DNA of 64,000 nucleotides from Kalaharituber pfeilii (Eukaryota > Ascomycota > Pezizomycetes > Pezizales > Pezizaceae): positions 1,178,001 to 1,242,000 of the forward strand of contig WHUZ01000008.1 in assembly GCA_015179045.1 (NCBI GenBank), in the 5' to 3' direction. A program made the translations under genes and the position numbers. Under the pieces are notes generated by a model. That model searched no databases. It worked only from the letters and a program-made list of their open reading frames with translations, and was not told the DNA's origin. Positions 35,190 through 48,499 of this stretch are shown in pieces (the first letter of the stretch is position 1; the number at the start of each line of letters is the position of its first letter).

Positions 35190-37690
35190 ATATGATCAAC
35201 TATATAATTCATGCTCAGATGCTCGTAGAAGATGGTCAGTCAAATCTGCTCAAAAGCACTAACCTTTCATCTTTTAACTGCATACAAACTAGATAGCTTC
35301 TTCATCCCTCACTTTTACTAGTTCATCAAGCATAGGCCAAAGGATTGTCTTTCACTATCTACACAGGCGGTCTTCATTCCTCTCAAAGGATCCACCGATG
35401 ATCATGCAAATGACCTGCATCAGAATTTCTGGTTCCGGTTGCTGCCGAGATTCACTCATTTCTCGAGGTCTAGCCGGATACATCAATATCCTACAATAAC
35501 AAGAATTTCCCACAGGTCATTAATGTGCTTGAGAGGCTCCGGTATTATCCATAATCCGATGACAGGCAATCCAATTGGGCAAATACTTAGCTTTAGTTTT
35601 ATTCCTCTTGGGTTCATGGATATCAAGAAGCAGCCCTATCACATGCCCGGATATGTATGAGAAACGTGTTGGAAAATTGCTTGACTACCTATCCCGGGAA
35701 ATTATTCTTAGGCATATGACTTCCGAGGTCAGATGGTTTCATGCAACCAGACTATGATAGTACTTCCCGAATCCTACTACCCGATGTTAGACTGGTTCAG
35801 ACATTCTTGGTGCGTTTCGATACCAACCAGACTATGATCGATGCTGCTCGGCCATCTGTGCGGAGTGTTGGGCGAATGTCTTCCCGGCATTCATCCTGCA
35901 ATCCCTGAAATGGTGTGCATCTAATACATCATTTCCCACATAAGATTGTCACAATATCAAATGCCTTTTCCATATTGCTTGTCCAGCGCTTCACGACTTT
36001 AATTGGCTGGACATGCGAGAGCGCACATGTATCCTGTGCGAAACCTCCACGAGGCTCAAAAAAAAGGTTTTAATAAATCAGGCGAGCGGCGGCGACGGAA
36101 ATAAGCAGATGGTTGCCGAGCGAATGGTAGTTGGCTGCAAGGATGCTTGAGAGCATGTTAACTTCCGACGGGAAGTGCAAGGGTAGCATGTCCTATGTAA
36201 GTTTGGAACGATAGGTTGTGTTAGTAGGCATTTGATGGATTAAATGGAGGACAACCGTCATTTCGCACTACAATGCCGGGCTTATGATGCCAATATCCAT
36301 GCTACCATGATCCAGTGCGCCACAGGCAATATTCTGCTGGGAAGGCTCCTGTAGATCGTGGAGCTCTTACTTTGCCGTGCCTGGAGTGACCGCATAGAAC
36401 AACCAGAGGTTTACGACAGTATCAATGACTGTTTACGGAATTGATGGGCTATCTCGAAAATTGCTTCATTCTGGTCTGGATAAAAATTTTACTCCATACC
36501 TCAAAACAAATCCTCAGCCATATGTCAGTGAACGGCCACCTCCAATTGGGTTTGTGTAACGCGGATAAACATTGACACTAGAAGGGGTTGGGATACGCGC
36601 TGATCAATGTTGAGCCTTCCACCAAATTTAAAGTGCTTCGAACGGCCTCAGCACGCAGCTTGCACGTATGAAGCTTTGGTCTCCTAAGCTTATTGTGGGT
36701 TGCTGGATGAGGGTGCCGAAATAATAGGAAGTGGGGATCAACAGTGCTTAGCGGGATCCAAAATGATGGTTACAAAATTGAAAGTACAGAACCAGACCAA
36801 CCAGACGCTGAGCAGCGAGAAGATTCCCATGAGTAAGCAGCAAATGTGAGCTCTGGTGACCTAGTGCCTTTGAGACGTGAGACAGACGGTGGCAGGTAAG
36901 AAAAGTAAAGATTGCAGCGAAGATTACACTGGCTGAGCGAAGCTGAAGCCGATGGAAATATAAATGGGAAGGCACACTCGCCCACCCGAGTTTCCGCTCT
37001 GGTTTGGTTTGGGGAAGTCTCATCTCTACACACAGCAGCAGCTGACAGGCGCCGCCAATAGATACGCAGACATTTCAGCACTCTTATTCATTACAACTTA
37101 AGGCAGGTGTTGGGACACTTGCTTCCACGCAATTCCAGGCACAGTGCATGCTGGAAGGCTGCATACGGTTGCGAGACAGCGAACTCTACTAGACCGCACT
37201 CTCTCTAGTGTCAACAGCCAGTATTCTCCCATATCTTCACTAACAAGCATGCATCTCTAGTGGCCCCCCTGTCGTCGTCACGAATCTGCGGGGAGTGTCG
37301 GGCTTTCCTTTAAAAAAGGGACCACTACCCACCAGCCATGCGCGCCACCCCCCCTGCATCCAGCAGCAATCGGAAACATCAATTTCCTCCTTTCTGGCGA
37401 CTTTCTTGGAAAACTAAACTAAGGTCACAAAACACACGCGCCTACCTGCAAGCGGTGAGGTAGTGAGTGACCGCTTTTTAAGCTCTTGCCTTGCTTTACG
37501 CTTTTCTGATTGGTTACTTGGCGGAAACCTCGCGCCTCCAAGCCGCCTGCGCGTGGCTAAACGAGGTATTACAGAGAATTGGGTGAGCAAGGCGATAGGC
37601 CTAGTACACAGCTCGAGTCAAGGATTTTGTGTCTTGCCTTTCACCTGTTAGGAAACATTAGTGGTTGCAGCTCTAGCTGCTGCCGGCAAA
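35190..37690. other. Gene-free stretch and upstream region of regulator 2
   Basis: No recognisable coding domain. AACCAGACTATGAT occurs twice (about 35744 and 35826), sharing the terminal motif of the 62-kb MITE family but without a matching duplication. The last few hundred bases before 37692 should hold the promoter and leader of regulator 2, including a 62-codon upstream frame at 37463-37651. Confidence 0.4.
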
Positions 37691-37691
37691 G

Positions 37692-40600
37692 ATGGATCAC
37701 AATTACACCTTGCCAGTGGCACATCAACACCAGCATTCACAAGGACATCCACAGCAGGTGCAGCAGCAGCAGCAGCAGCAGCCGCTCCAGCAACATCAGC
37801 ATCAATATCAACAACAGCAGCAGCAAGCTTCTCATGTTGAACGTGGAGTCAAGAGGCCCTATCCCAGCTCTAACACGAGTAGTAATAGCCCAACTGCAAC
37901 CAGTACAGCTGGAGGAACGGGGGCAGCCGTGACCACATTTTCAAGAGCAGCCGTTAGCTATCCTAGAAAACGGGCAATAGCTGCTTGCCAGGTCTGTCGA
38001 GGTTGGTACTCTCTATTTATACGAGACCGATGCTTGATTGAAGAGTTATCGTGCTCTATTTTCCCGTACATGCCCAGCCTCTATTCCCGGGATCCGAGCT
38101 TCCCCGACCCAATCTCACCCCTCATCAATCGCAAGACTGTTGATGAGTTTGCCACTACCGAGATAATTGACCCACATTATTCCATTTGCATGATGGTCTT
38201 TTCTTGTGACAGGGTATGAGCTAATTGTAAGTACAGGACGAAAAACTAAGTGTGATAATGAACGTCCATCCTGTGGATTCTGTCGTCAAGCTGGAGCAAT
38301 TTGCGTCTACGAAGGGGATAAGCAAGCCACGTGAGTCCTTGTTAATTCCATTCGGATAGCTCTATTTTATGATTGGGCTGACGGAAGGCACAATTAAAAG
38401 ATTTGATGCTGCGAGCCTTGCAATTCTAGACCGACTTGCGAAAATCGAAACACGGCTTGATTATCTATCTGTACCACAAATCCCACCTCCAGGGCAGCAG
38501 CTACAACAGCCGCAAACATCAATGCATGTTGCAGGAATCAATAGTCCGAGTCCGATAACAATACCTCAGCAACAGCAACCACTGAATCATCTGCCTCCGA
38601 TACAATATCATCCTCCACCACAACCTCCGCAGCCTTTCAAACCCGCTCATGGGATCATCCCACAACAAGCTCTACCACCTACACCACCGATACAAACTTC
38701 CATTTTGTCACCTCCTAGTGCTGGACATAATACTAATTCATTAGCGCCTCCTCATCCAACGGTTGCCCTCGACCAACATCAGTTGTTAGGGAACCACCTT
38801 TCAACACCATTACAAACACCCGCTTCTGGTACCCGCCGGCCAATAAGGGGTATAGCCAGACTTGCTAGCGTTGGGACAACCGTGCAAGATATTCTGCGGT
38901 GGCCTATATTCGAGGGAAACTACGATTCGGACTCCATTCTTGCTCCGGTATTTGAAGATGATGATGAGTTTGACGACGATTCCGATTTTGATGACTTTGA
39001 AGGAGATGGTAATAATGAGGATGGGGATAGAAAGACTAGATGGGGAGGTAGCATTAAGGGCCCAGTCACAGATGTTGATGAGAAGGAATTGGAACAACAC
39101 GACCTAAGACACTTAATTGAAAGGTTCTTAACCAATGTACAAACTAAGAACCCAATACTGGATCAAGCTATTTTGGAAGATTACGCCGATGAAATTGAGG
39201 CGCATGGTTTTGATGGCAGCGGGAAATCTTGTATTGTTGTAAGTCGCCGAAAATTGGAAAGTACTGGAAATTTTGTGTAGTAACTGTTTGATACCCAGTT
39301 GATGGTTTGTGCGCTTGGTGCAATATCTGCACCTTACTCAGAGTGCTTTCCTAACTCACCAAAATCTTCTCCGATTTATCCAAATTTACACATTGGAAAA
39401 TTGTTCTTCACAGCCGCAAAGAAGCGATTTGGGACCGCAATTGTTCGGAACAAGCTTACCACTGTGCAATGCTTGTTTCTAGCGGGTATATATTGCATGT
39501 ATACCATGCAACAATTCTCGGCATGGAAAATGTTCAATTCTGCTAGTGTGGCATGCCAGGCTTATCTCATGAAGCGAAAGACCTGGCGTGGTTTACCATC
39601 AAGTGCTGGTCCTGTTGTCAACGTTGGCAAAGGCAGACGAAAGAAACGGAGGATGGCGGATATAGAAGATAGGGATGGTGTAATAAGTGAGGAAACGCAG
39701 AATTTTGAGAAGCGAATATACTGGAGTTGCTTGAAGAGCGAAGTGCATGTAACCCGGTAACAATTGAAAGTACGAGCCAGTCCTAACTGACGTATCTAGT
39801 GAAATCTGCGTTGAACTTGAGACCTGCACCTCTGGCCTCAGCGAGCTACGTTACCCACATGCTTTTCCGTCACCGCCGCGACATTCACGTTCTCCTCCTG
39901 CTGTAGAGGCTCCAGCCACTAATAGCACGAATTCTGGAACAACTGGTGAAGGGGTATACCCTTTATCAAGTGTTTTGAATGCAACATCCTCCCCAACAAA
40001 CAATACAAGTATTCAATCCCCACTCAGCAATAGCACAAATACACCCCATACTCCCGCAACGACAGTTGCCACAAGTAGTTCTCGCACTAACTACTACACT
40101 GGTTCTACAACTGCTAATCCTCAAGAGGATGAAATCACATGGTTTTATTACCTTGCAGAGATTGCTCTCAGGAAAATAGAACGCAAAATCAGCGAGGCGC
40201 TGCATCCTGACCCTGTCACAGGGCCAAGAGCAAGAAAGAATCTTCCAACGTCTGACGATGAGGATGAAGATTTCAATGAGGACGACCCCAATAATACTAC
40301 GAGATCAAGCCCTGAATATTCGCGTCGACGGGCACATAGTAACAGGCATGCCGTTCGGAATAAGTACTCGTTGCGTCCTCCACCTCCACCGCCTCCACGC
40401 TGCCCCGCTCCTGCCGAGATGGAGGAACTTCTAAACCTAACAACAGAGTTTGAAATCCAGCTTGGAATATGGTATAGCTACCTCCCATCAACAGTAAAGT
40501 TTGCCGATTTGGATCCGACTCCATGCCGTGACGAGCGTCTACAATACCTACGTGGCCGCAGCTGGAAGACAAAGTCGGATCTTTATCGCCCATTCCTTTA

Positions 40601-41081
40601 TCATCTCATTCACCAGCCACATTCAAACTACATACGGAATAATTATGCCCCTGGAACGTATGAGCGTGTCGCAGAGTTTGCTCGAAAAGGTCTCATCTAT
40701 GACAAACTCTTTATCATGGCGACGGTGATTGAACATCGTCATCATGGAGCCTGGTTAACGCTACGAAATTCTGGTGCTGGGGCGTTAGTGTATCTAGCAG
40801 CTAAAAAATGTGGATGGTTCGTGAAAGAAGGTGAGGCGAACGGTGGTGATGGCTTGGTCGAGATTCCAGAAGGGTGTGAGGAGGCCCTCGAAAAGACGAA
40901 GAAAACATTACGGTTCTGGGGAGAAAAGCGAGGAGCGAGAGACGCTATACCCCTGGTTGAAATGATATGTAAAGTCGAAGAAGATTGGTTTGGGGGTGGA
41001 AATGGAAATGGGATGAAGGGAGAAATGGGAATGGGTGTTATGGGTGTAACAACTATGGGAATGGAGCAAGGGCGCTGGTAG
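37692..41081 (+). CDS. Zn2Cys6 fungal transcription factor (regulator 2)
   Basis: Predicted nuclear transcription regulator of about 993 residues. Exons 37692-38001, 38237-38330, 38401-39238, 39299-39756 and 39800-41081; all junctions keep frame. Introns are 235, 70, 60 and 43 nt; the fourth has a CTAAC branch site. A Gln/His-rich N-terminus (about 23-47) precedes the zinc cluster at about 99-126, CQVCRGRKTKC..C-x2-C-x6-C, which is split by intron 1 after the second cysteine. A heptad-like linker follows (FDAASLAILDRLAKIETRL), then a Pro/Gln-rich region and an acidic run (about 320-355, DDDEFDDDSDFDDFEGD). The fungal-specific domain starts near 368 (LIERFLTNVQTKNPILD, SCIVLMVCALGAIS). It is the same subfamily as regulator 1, but its first intron sits at a different point. 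Start: first ATG, in good context. Targets unknown. Confidence 0.9.
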
Positions 41082-41084
41082 AAT

Positions 41085-44030
41085 TTATATTTTCGGTACT
41101 GAATACCACTGAGCTGGTGGTGCTCAGATTTTGTCTATTTTTTTTTCTTTTCGGCTTTTCCCTTTTGTTCTTTTGGAGTATTTCTTATGTTCACTTAACT
41201 ACAAGATTCCCATCTACAACAGTTCGGTCATGATCCACCAGGATAGCGAGTGTCAAGCCTTCTGCATTTCTGCCCTTAATACATCATGTATTGTCATTGG
41301 TTGATCTGCATCTTTGTATTCTCTGTTCACGATGAAACATTACCAAGAAAGGATAGTCGGTTGGTACTGCCTTGGAGGATATTACTTGTGGTTAGGTGGT
41401 TGGTTTACCTTTTGGAGTAGCAGTCTCAAGCTCAAGGTGGGAAGTTCAGGAAAACAACGTTTGGATGCTGAAAGGTGAAGGGAAGGTATAAGGAAGATTT
41501 ACGAGGACACCAAGGGCAACGAACATATAGCATTGTATTGGAATGGAAAGGCATAATTGAGGGGCTTTGGGGAATTTAGATCACGGACAGGCAGGGGTAA
41601 AGGTTAGTGAGAATTCCGTTTAGCTGGTATATCACATGTCCTTTCATGTGAAAATGGATATAGTCATTTGGAGCTTATCATGTTTTCATTTGTTTAAGTT
41701 TCTTTCTGTCTTTTGTAACTGCACACACCTCTCGATGTATTTTTTCTCATGCTTCGATTCCCGAGACCTTGGAGGTACATACTAGTACTTACTCATGTAA
41801 CCCACGAATGTAATGATGATGCCTACATACAATTGCATATATTATCCGACAGAGCATTGTGCATATCGCAGCCAGACTATGCAGTAGTCGCACAAAAGAG
41901 TTTCACCTTTTCTAGAAAGAACCGTGCACCCGTAGTAGTACTAGTACTGGTGCTCAAGTACCTTTCATCCCTCCAGTGATCCTAGTCTCGCGCCATTCTC
42001 CGACCATCATACGTGAAGCCAACTTCGCTACGGCTCCAACGAGCCTTTACCCCAAGTCCGGTCGAGAAGTGCCACGGAGATTTTCAATAATTCGTACCTC
42101 TGTGACTTTCTTTTCCATTGGGATCCGCATGAGAGTTTCTACGGGATGCATACAGGACAGTAGGCACCTCTAATTTGCTTTTAGTTACCCTGCTGGATAT
42201 ATTCTAATGTGTTCTTCCATGTAAGCTTTGACACTCTTGTAGCTTTGCCCAATGCGAGAGATTTGAGAGATCATGAGGGGCGGCTCTACCATATATAACC
42301 AAAGAAACGGATTTTAAAGTGACGTTGACAAATGGCTGCAAGCAGGCACGTCTTCGATGGTGTAGATCAGCTGGGGTTCAGGGATCTGAACAAGAACGAA
42401 AAGTGGGAGGATGCAGGGATGGGTAGATGTGCGGGGAGCGAGCCAATCGAGGGACATGTCAGCATGCATAACAGTCTGGAAGCAGGCGAGTGGAATCCAG
42501 AATTGATTGGAGCGGCATGTATTGCGCTGCGCTACTTGATTGTGCGATGATATTAATGGGAGGAAAATTGATGGATGTGGGTGGGTGTGGAGGAGTAACT
42601 CATGAGAAATTTGTTTCTACTCCCGGTGCGCGTGGGCTGGCTCCAGAATTGAGAAGCTTGTCAATGACAGTCAGCGACTGAGTATTGACCTTGATTCCAC
42701 AGAACACTAGCAATAGTACTTGACTGTGTCGCATAGTCATCCAATTGGCAAACTAGCGAAGATCAACGGAGATCAGTTGGAAGTTGGGTACTCGAGTAGA
42801 CCCTTCTACAGTTTCTTGAACGACTTTAGGCTGGCACTTGTGGAACTTGAGACACGGATGGTGGTCTAAGAAATAACGATGCAGCTTGTTACTGACACGC
42901 ATTCTCAGAGTATCGGTGTGCTTTGAGGGAAAACCTGGCCACGAGATCAGGGAAACTTCCCAATTTCTATCCATGGAGCAACATAAAGAATTACAAATTC
43001 ATTAATTACGCTTCACCCATACGGATACAGTGGTATCGGAAGAATATCCTGCGGTACATCGAAATCTAAGGGCTTCAACTGGCGCAAGGCAGTGGAAAGG
43101 CAGCAGTACCTTCAACTGTTGTCCTTGGAGGCTTTATTGTAAGTACTGTACCAGTTTTGATATTTCGATATCAATACGTTATTGATAGACTATGTACTTA
43201 AAATATAAACCCTGGTCAATCAGCATCCCCAGTATCGAACCAGACTACCCGCGTCCCTTCCGTACTACGCTCTCCATCCACTAAACCCAGCCACATCGAT
43301 ATTAATTGGCGCGTGGCCAGGATGCTATATGCGTAAGTTGGATTTTACAAGTAATTTGGTCGTCGGAACAATTAAGTGGGACGATAATTGCGCAAACCTA
43401 CTGTCTCAAGCCAGCCTGTTGTACCGAAAAGCGGGGCAAATAATAATATCATCGCACGACTGCTTACTTCGTCGAATCGCCATAGTCATAATATCGGCGT
43501 TTGAGCACACGCAACCATTCCCTTTCATGTTTTGCAATTACAACTGCAGGTACCCGCGTCACTATTTTCTCCTTGGTCACATTTACCGTGGCTGGGTACT
43601 TCTCGTCTGGAGGGGCCCCTTCGCATGTGAGAATCCCCTTCTTCACGCAGGAAAGCAATAGTGATAATTCAACCAATACGTCAGTGTATGGTAAACATCA
43701 CGTTTCTCGCTAACTACCATTAACCAACTTTAGTGGCAAAAACGAACCCTGTGCACTGAGCGCTGGATGGGTGAGTTTCCAGTGCGAATTCGACAAGCAT
43801 CACAAAGAGTATTGGTGGAGAAGGAAGGTGGAGAGTGTGGTGAACTCTAAGATAGACGCACGTTCTGGGTGCTTGCAGCATCCACTATTCAGAATTGCAG
43901 TGTTAGGCAGCGGACAGTGGCATTATCATCTGTATGGTGGCAGCGATAATTGGCATAATAACGCGACAGCTAGGCGTTCATAGAAAGACAGCTACAGGCC
44001 CTCAAGCAAACGTCTAGCAAGCTCAGTAGC
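41085..44030. other. Gene-free stretch between regulator 2 and the low-complexity gene
   Basis: Likely holds the 3' UTR of regulator 2 and the promoter of the next gene. Short frames (42332-42550, 43329-43661, 43771-43983) have no recognisable domain. The motif AACCAGACTA occurs near 43244 without a partner. Confidence 0.4.
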
Positions 44031-44031
44031 A

Positions 44032-47000
44032 ATGTCTTATCCCCCCTCAGCACCACATGGCATGCATGGCCATCGTCATTCTATGCCAGCGCCAGGATTT
44101 CACAATCCAACTTCTACGACCATTCCCTACCGTACCGACCAGGGGATTCCTAGGCAGCCCTATCCTCATGCCTCTACTTCAAATGGCAACGGTGCAGGCC
44201 ATCACCACCATCAGCAACGTGCCTCATACCCCACACCTGGAGGTCCACCACCAACTCTTCAACAACAACAACAGCACCCCACCTTTTCACCCCATAATGA
44301 GCAGGCACCTCCACTGCTAGCAAACCGTCATCCGCTCGCCGCGACAACGTATCTCACTTCACCTACAACAGCTGCTCCTCTTATGACACAGTTCTTTGCC
44401 GAGTCTCCCCTCTCACAGGGACTATCGACATCTGCCACTGCATTTGCGCTCCGTGCGTACCTCGAAGTCTTCCTCTATTACATAGGTTATGATCCCTCTA
44501 CAGGGACCTCACCACAGACCTTTATCTCTCTTAATGACCACAAGCTGTCTAAAGAGCTAGGTCTACCTCCGGATAAGGCGCGGAAGTTGTATCTGGAGAT
44601 ATGGGAAGCAACGACACCAGTTATGGAGACTGTATGCCATGGAATCATAGGTATGGATGAGAAGCTCGGGTGCAGTGAGGAAGTATGCCGTGCAGTAAGG
44701 TTTTTGTTCAAAAGGAACCATGGGATAACACCGGAGGATATGCTTGGCGGTGCAGGAAAGGTGGTGGGGGTATATGGTGAGAGCATATTAGAGGAGAAAG
44801 TGATACCTGGGTTGATTCGAAATAGAAAGAGCCTTGGAGGTCTAGGGGCTCCAGGAAGTACAGGAGGTGGAGGTGGGGGGGTTGCTGCTGGAGGCGCTGG
44901 GTGGAAGAAAATTTGGAAGAAGGGCTGGAAATTTGGGGGTAAAAATGGCAAAGAGGATGGAGAGCCTGAAAGTCCGATGGCACATTCAGGGGCACCTGAG
45001 GGGATCCCGAATGGGGATATAAGCGGAGGAGAGGGTGGTTCTCGGGCTGATCACGTGACTGGAGACCATCCACATGACAGTGCACACGGAGGGTCTACGA
45101 ATAAATATATGGTTACTGATGGCTATTTCCTTCCACAGGATGCTGCGACTGATTCCCGTTCACAACATCAAGAAAAAGAAGCAAGCAAGGAGGCACCAAC
45201 AACGCCACATAGGTCAAAATCGCAAAGACAACAGCAGAGACTTAAACCAATGGGACAACAACATCATCACCACGAGCACCATGGTTCGCCTGAGGACGCC
45301 ATAAATGAGCCGGATTTGCAAGCGCTTAGGGAACGAGAGCGAGAAAGAGAAAGAGAGAGAGAGCAGGATAGAAACCGAGGCGGTGGAGCTGCAGTTGTTA
45401 CTACAGAGGTTGGCCTGGCTGATGCTGAGGCCATATTAGCTGGGATGAGCAGTCGTACGCACCACTATCGGCGGCGCAGCGGAAGCGTAGAGAAACACTC
45501 TGGCTCTCGCAAACATCGGGAGAGGCGCGAACGCAGCGTGAGCCTCGATCAAAGTGCTGGAGTCACACCTATAATCTCTCCACAGAATCATCACTATCAT
45601 CACCATCAGCATCAACAGCAAGCTCCTGGTGATGGAGGTCCCCTGGAAGACCCCTTTCAAACGGCTGAGGACGCTGCATTAGCTAAGGGTGAAAAAAAAA
45701 AAAAGGCGTGACAAGCGGGGGGAGAGAGAGAAGGAAGGAGAAAGGGAAAGAGGGAAGGATCGCGAACGCGAGCGGAACAGGGAGCGTAACCGGGATTGGG
45801 AGAGGGAGCAAGAGAGGGAGCGGGAAAGGGAGAGGGAACGGTATAGGGAAAGAATGCGTGAGCGCGAGCATGAAGACCAACTGGAGAAAGGATTAGAGTA
45901 TGATCTTGCATCACCTGGCCGCCATGATGAACCGTCAGCCGAGCTAGAGCCTGCAGCAATAGCACCTCCTGCTCTAGAACCCCCTGCTTTAGAACCCCCT
46001 ACGCTAGAACTCCCTGCTCTAGAACCCCGTACTCCAGCATCACAAGTAGGTAATGGAGTTGTTGACTTACCGCCGCCTTCTGCACATGCCTCCCATCCTC
46101 CATCCTCGCGCCATTCTCATCACTCCCATTCTGTACCATCACCTTCGGTCCCCGACAACGCGAACCGCGCAGGATCCAGTGTCAATATCCCAGATGCGCT
46201 ATTTGAGGATCCCTCCATGGTCCAGCCGTTACCATTGCCACCAATGCCGCTGTTCCACGGACAGCATGTTACATCAGCGGCAAATTCAGCATCTTATCTG
46301 CCTCTGCCACCAAGCACAGCTGATGGCACGTCAGAGAAAGAGAGAAAGATGACAGAGGAGTTAACTGGGACAAGGCCTGTGTCGAGGCCTGTATCTAGAC
46401 CGGAATCGGGACTTGTATCAAGGCCAGACTCGGCGGGATCAAGGTTACACACTGCAGTGCCGTTTGCGCCACCCCCTCCACCTTTGCAACTGCCCGAAGG
46501 CCCTGGGGGGGGGAGTGAAGGGTACGCAACGGAACCAACAGCGCCGCCAGAAATTTCCTATGATAGCGCAATCGAGGGAGGCAACGCAACTGCGACGGAT
46601 TATTATGCCAGTGGAAGAGAGCGGGATAGAGGAGATCGAGATGTGGATGTGGAGACTTCAAGAGACATTAAACGCCGGACGAGTGATAAGGAGAAAACAA
46701 GAGACCGGGAGAAAGAGAAAGATCGAGAAAAGTCAAGGGGTAAAGATCGAGAAAAGGAAAAGGATAGGGAAAGGGTGAAGGAGCGAAGTGAGAGAAAGCA
46801 TAAACATAAGAACAAATCTGATCGAGAGAAGGATAAGGACAGAGAAAAAGACAGGGACCGGGACCGCGACAGGGATAGGGATCGCGATCGAGAGAGAGAC
46901 AAAGAGAGAGAGAGAGAGCGAACCCGAAGGCCGTCAATTGCAACGGCAACGGAGGTGGGCGCGGCATATGGTGGCGGAAACCAACCGCCCGCAGGATACG

Positions 47001-47341
47001 ATAGGGCGGCTCCCCCATTGGCAATGGGATATCCCGAGGAAGGCATGGGAGGAACATTAGACAGTAGCCTAACGAGACGGTATAAGCGGGAGAAGGAAAG
47101 AGATCGTGATAGAGAGAGGAATAGGGAGCCAGCTAAGGACCGCGAAAAAGAAAGGGGCGAGGATGGTGGGGATGATGGCGAGAAAAGACGAAGGAGAAAA
47201 CGAAGGGAAAGCACAGCCCCTCCTCCGGATGGAAGGGTTACTATGAGCGGCGACGGAAGCAGGAGAAGGAGAGAGAAAAGGGAGAGGGAGAGGGAGAGGG
47301 AGAGGGAGCATGTTGAGGCTGCGGGCGGAATTGTGGTATAA
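44032..47341 (+). CDS. Long low-complexity protein, Arg/Glu/Asp-rich C-terminus; frame broken at a 13-A run
   Basis: I do not recognise the family. Frame one (44032-45711, 559 codons) has a His/Gln/Pro-rich N-terminus and an ordered-looking core of about 150 residues (near 126-275; FALRAYLEVFLYYIGYD, SKELGLPPDKARKLYLEIW). A Gly-rich and basic patch follows (WKKIWKKGWKFGGKNGK), then an RE-rich start. It stops just after 13 consecutive A (45692-45704). The next frame continues without interruption to 47341 with the same composition: RE/RD/EK dipeptides, five PALEPP-like repeats and a long DRDRDR tract. One A fewer would make a single protein of about 1,102 residues. The tail resembles disordered RS/RE-type tails of RNA-processing proteins, a weak analogy. 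No intron is evident. Confidence 0.8.
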
Positions 47342-47344
47342 CAA

Positions 47345-48420
47345 TAACGAAGGAACTGGATGAAGGAATCTAATGGTTGATGGCCCTTGTTTGCTTCTTT
47401 TGCTATTATGGGAATATGGTGTTTTATCTTAATATACACTTAACGAACTGTGATGGCTGGAAGTTTTAAAGCCAGATGATTGGATGATCTGTTTACATAT
47501 GTTTGTGGAGAAATGGGCGAGCTGATGGCTGGTTAGCTATATAGGATATGGCCAAGCATGGTGCATTTCTTTCCGGTTGCTTTATTTTTTGATTTCGGTT
47601 TCTTGATGCTCCACAGGCGAAAATAAGTGATGTCTGTTATGATGGAATGGTTCCTCAACTTAAGAGTTACCGAAATGATGCTTTCGAAGTATTGTAGATG
47701 TCACAAACATTGTATTATCGGGAGAGAGTTATCTTTGGTCACGTGAATGAACTGAGGGTAACATTTACACGACAAACTGCCAATGGAACTGCATAGCAAT
47801 CAAGATTCGGTACATTCAGTTTTGAAATTCTGGTTTTGTATAATCGGTGTGTTGTGGGCACGAGACTATGGCGTTGTAACTGGCATCTGAGGTGATTTTT
47901 GTTGTCAATGTCAATACAATTCATTATGCTGGCTTTAAGAAGTATCGTTTGAGGTGCTCAGTTTAAATTACGATGGATTGAACTAATTTCGTAGTTATCA
48001 CTTTGTAGTCTTGCTTGGTTCCTTGGAAGCCTTTATGTGAGGAAAGTCAGAAACATGGGGAGGGGAATTGGGCTAGAGATGTATTTATAGGTATTAATAG
48101 GTCTCGGGTTTAGGATTTTGATATGGGGCAGGGGGCTAAGTTCAGTTGAACACATCTTTTTGGATTACCTTCTATGCAGCGGGGGTCTTCAGCTGACCGG
48201 TCGTGACTTTATAAGGGTGAAGTAGAAAAGATACAGTGACCCGGGAAATTTTCTTGCAAGTTTGAAGCTGATGCCATGTCGAGGCTTTGTCGAGTTTTGC
48301 CATTGAGCTTGGGGAGGCTACTACAAGTTGACAGTTGCAAATTTGGAGCAACGTGATGATGTCAGCTCGGCGGCCAGTGCTATGAATATAAGCGGGTGGT
48401 GAACTGCTGCAGGTATTGCG
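47345..48420. other. 3' flank of the low-complexity gene
   Basis: No open frame of interest. Probably 3' UTR followed by intergenic DNA. I see no transposon ends before the tail at 48,429. Confidence 0.4.
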
Positions 48421-48428
48421 AATCCCTG

Positions 48429-48499
48429 CCATATGCATAGGCTGGTAGCCTGTATGCGGGGTTACATGACTCAAAAAAAAAAAAAAAAAAAAAAAAAAA
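48429..48499 (+). mobile_element. Tail-only insertion (family B)
   Basis: GCATAGGCTGGTAGCCTGTA then TGCGGGGTTACATGACTC and about 28 A residues. Perfect hairpin AGGCT (48439-48443), GGT, AGCCT (48447-48451), as in the copy at 30,711. No clear duplication. Confidence 0.7.

Noticed and set aside
44487..47439. Long opposite-strand frames under the low-complexity gene
   Set aside because: Ser/Leu/Arg and Pro-rich shadows of the purine-rich coding strand.
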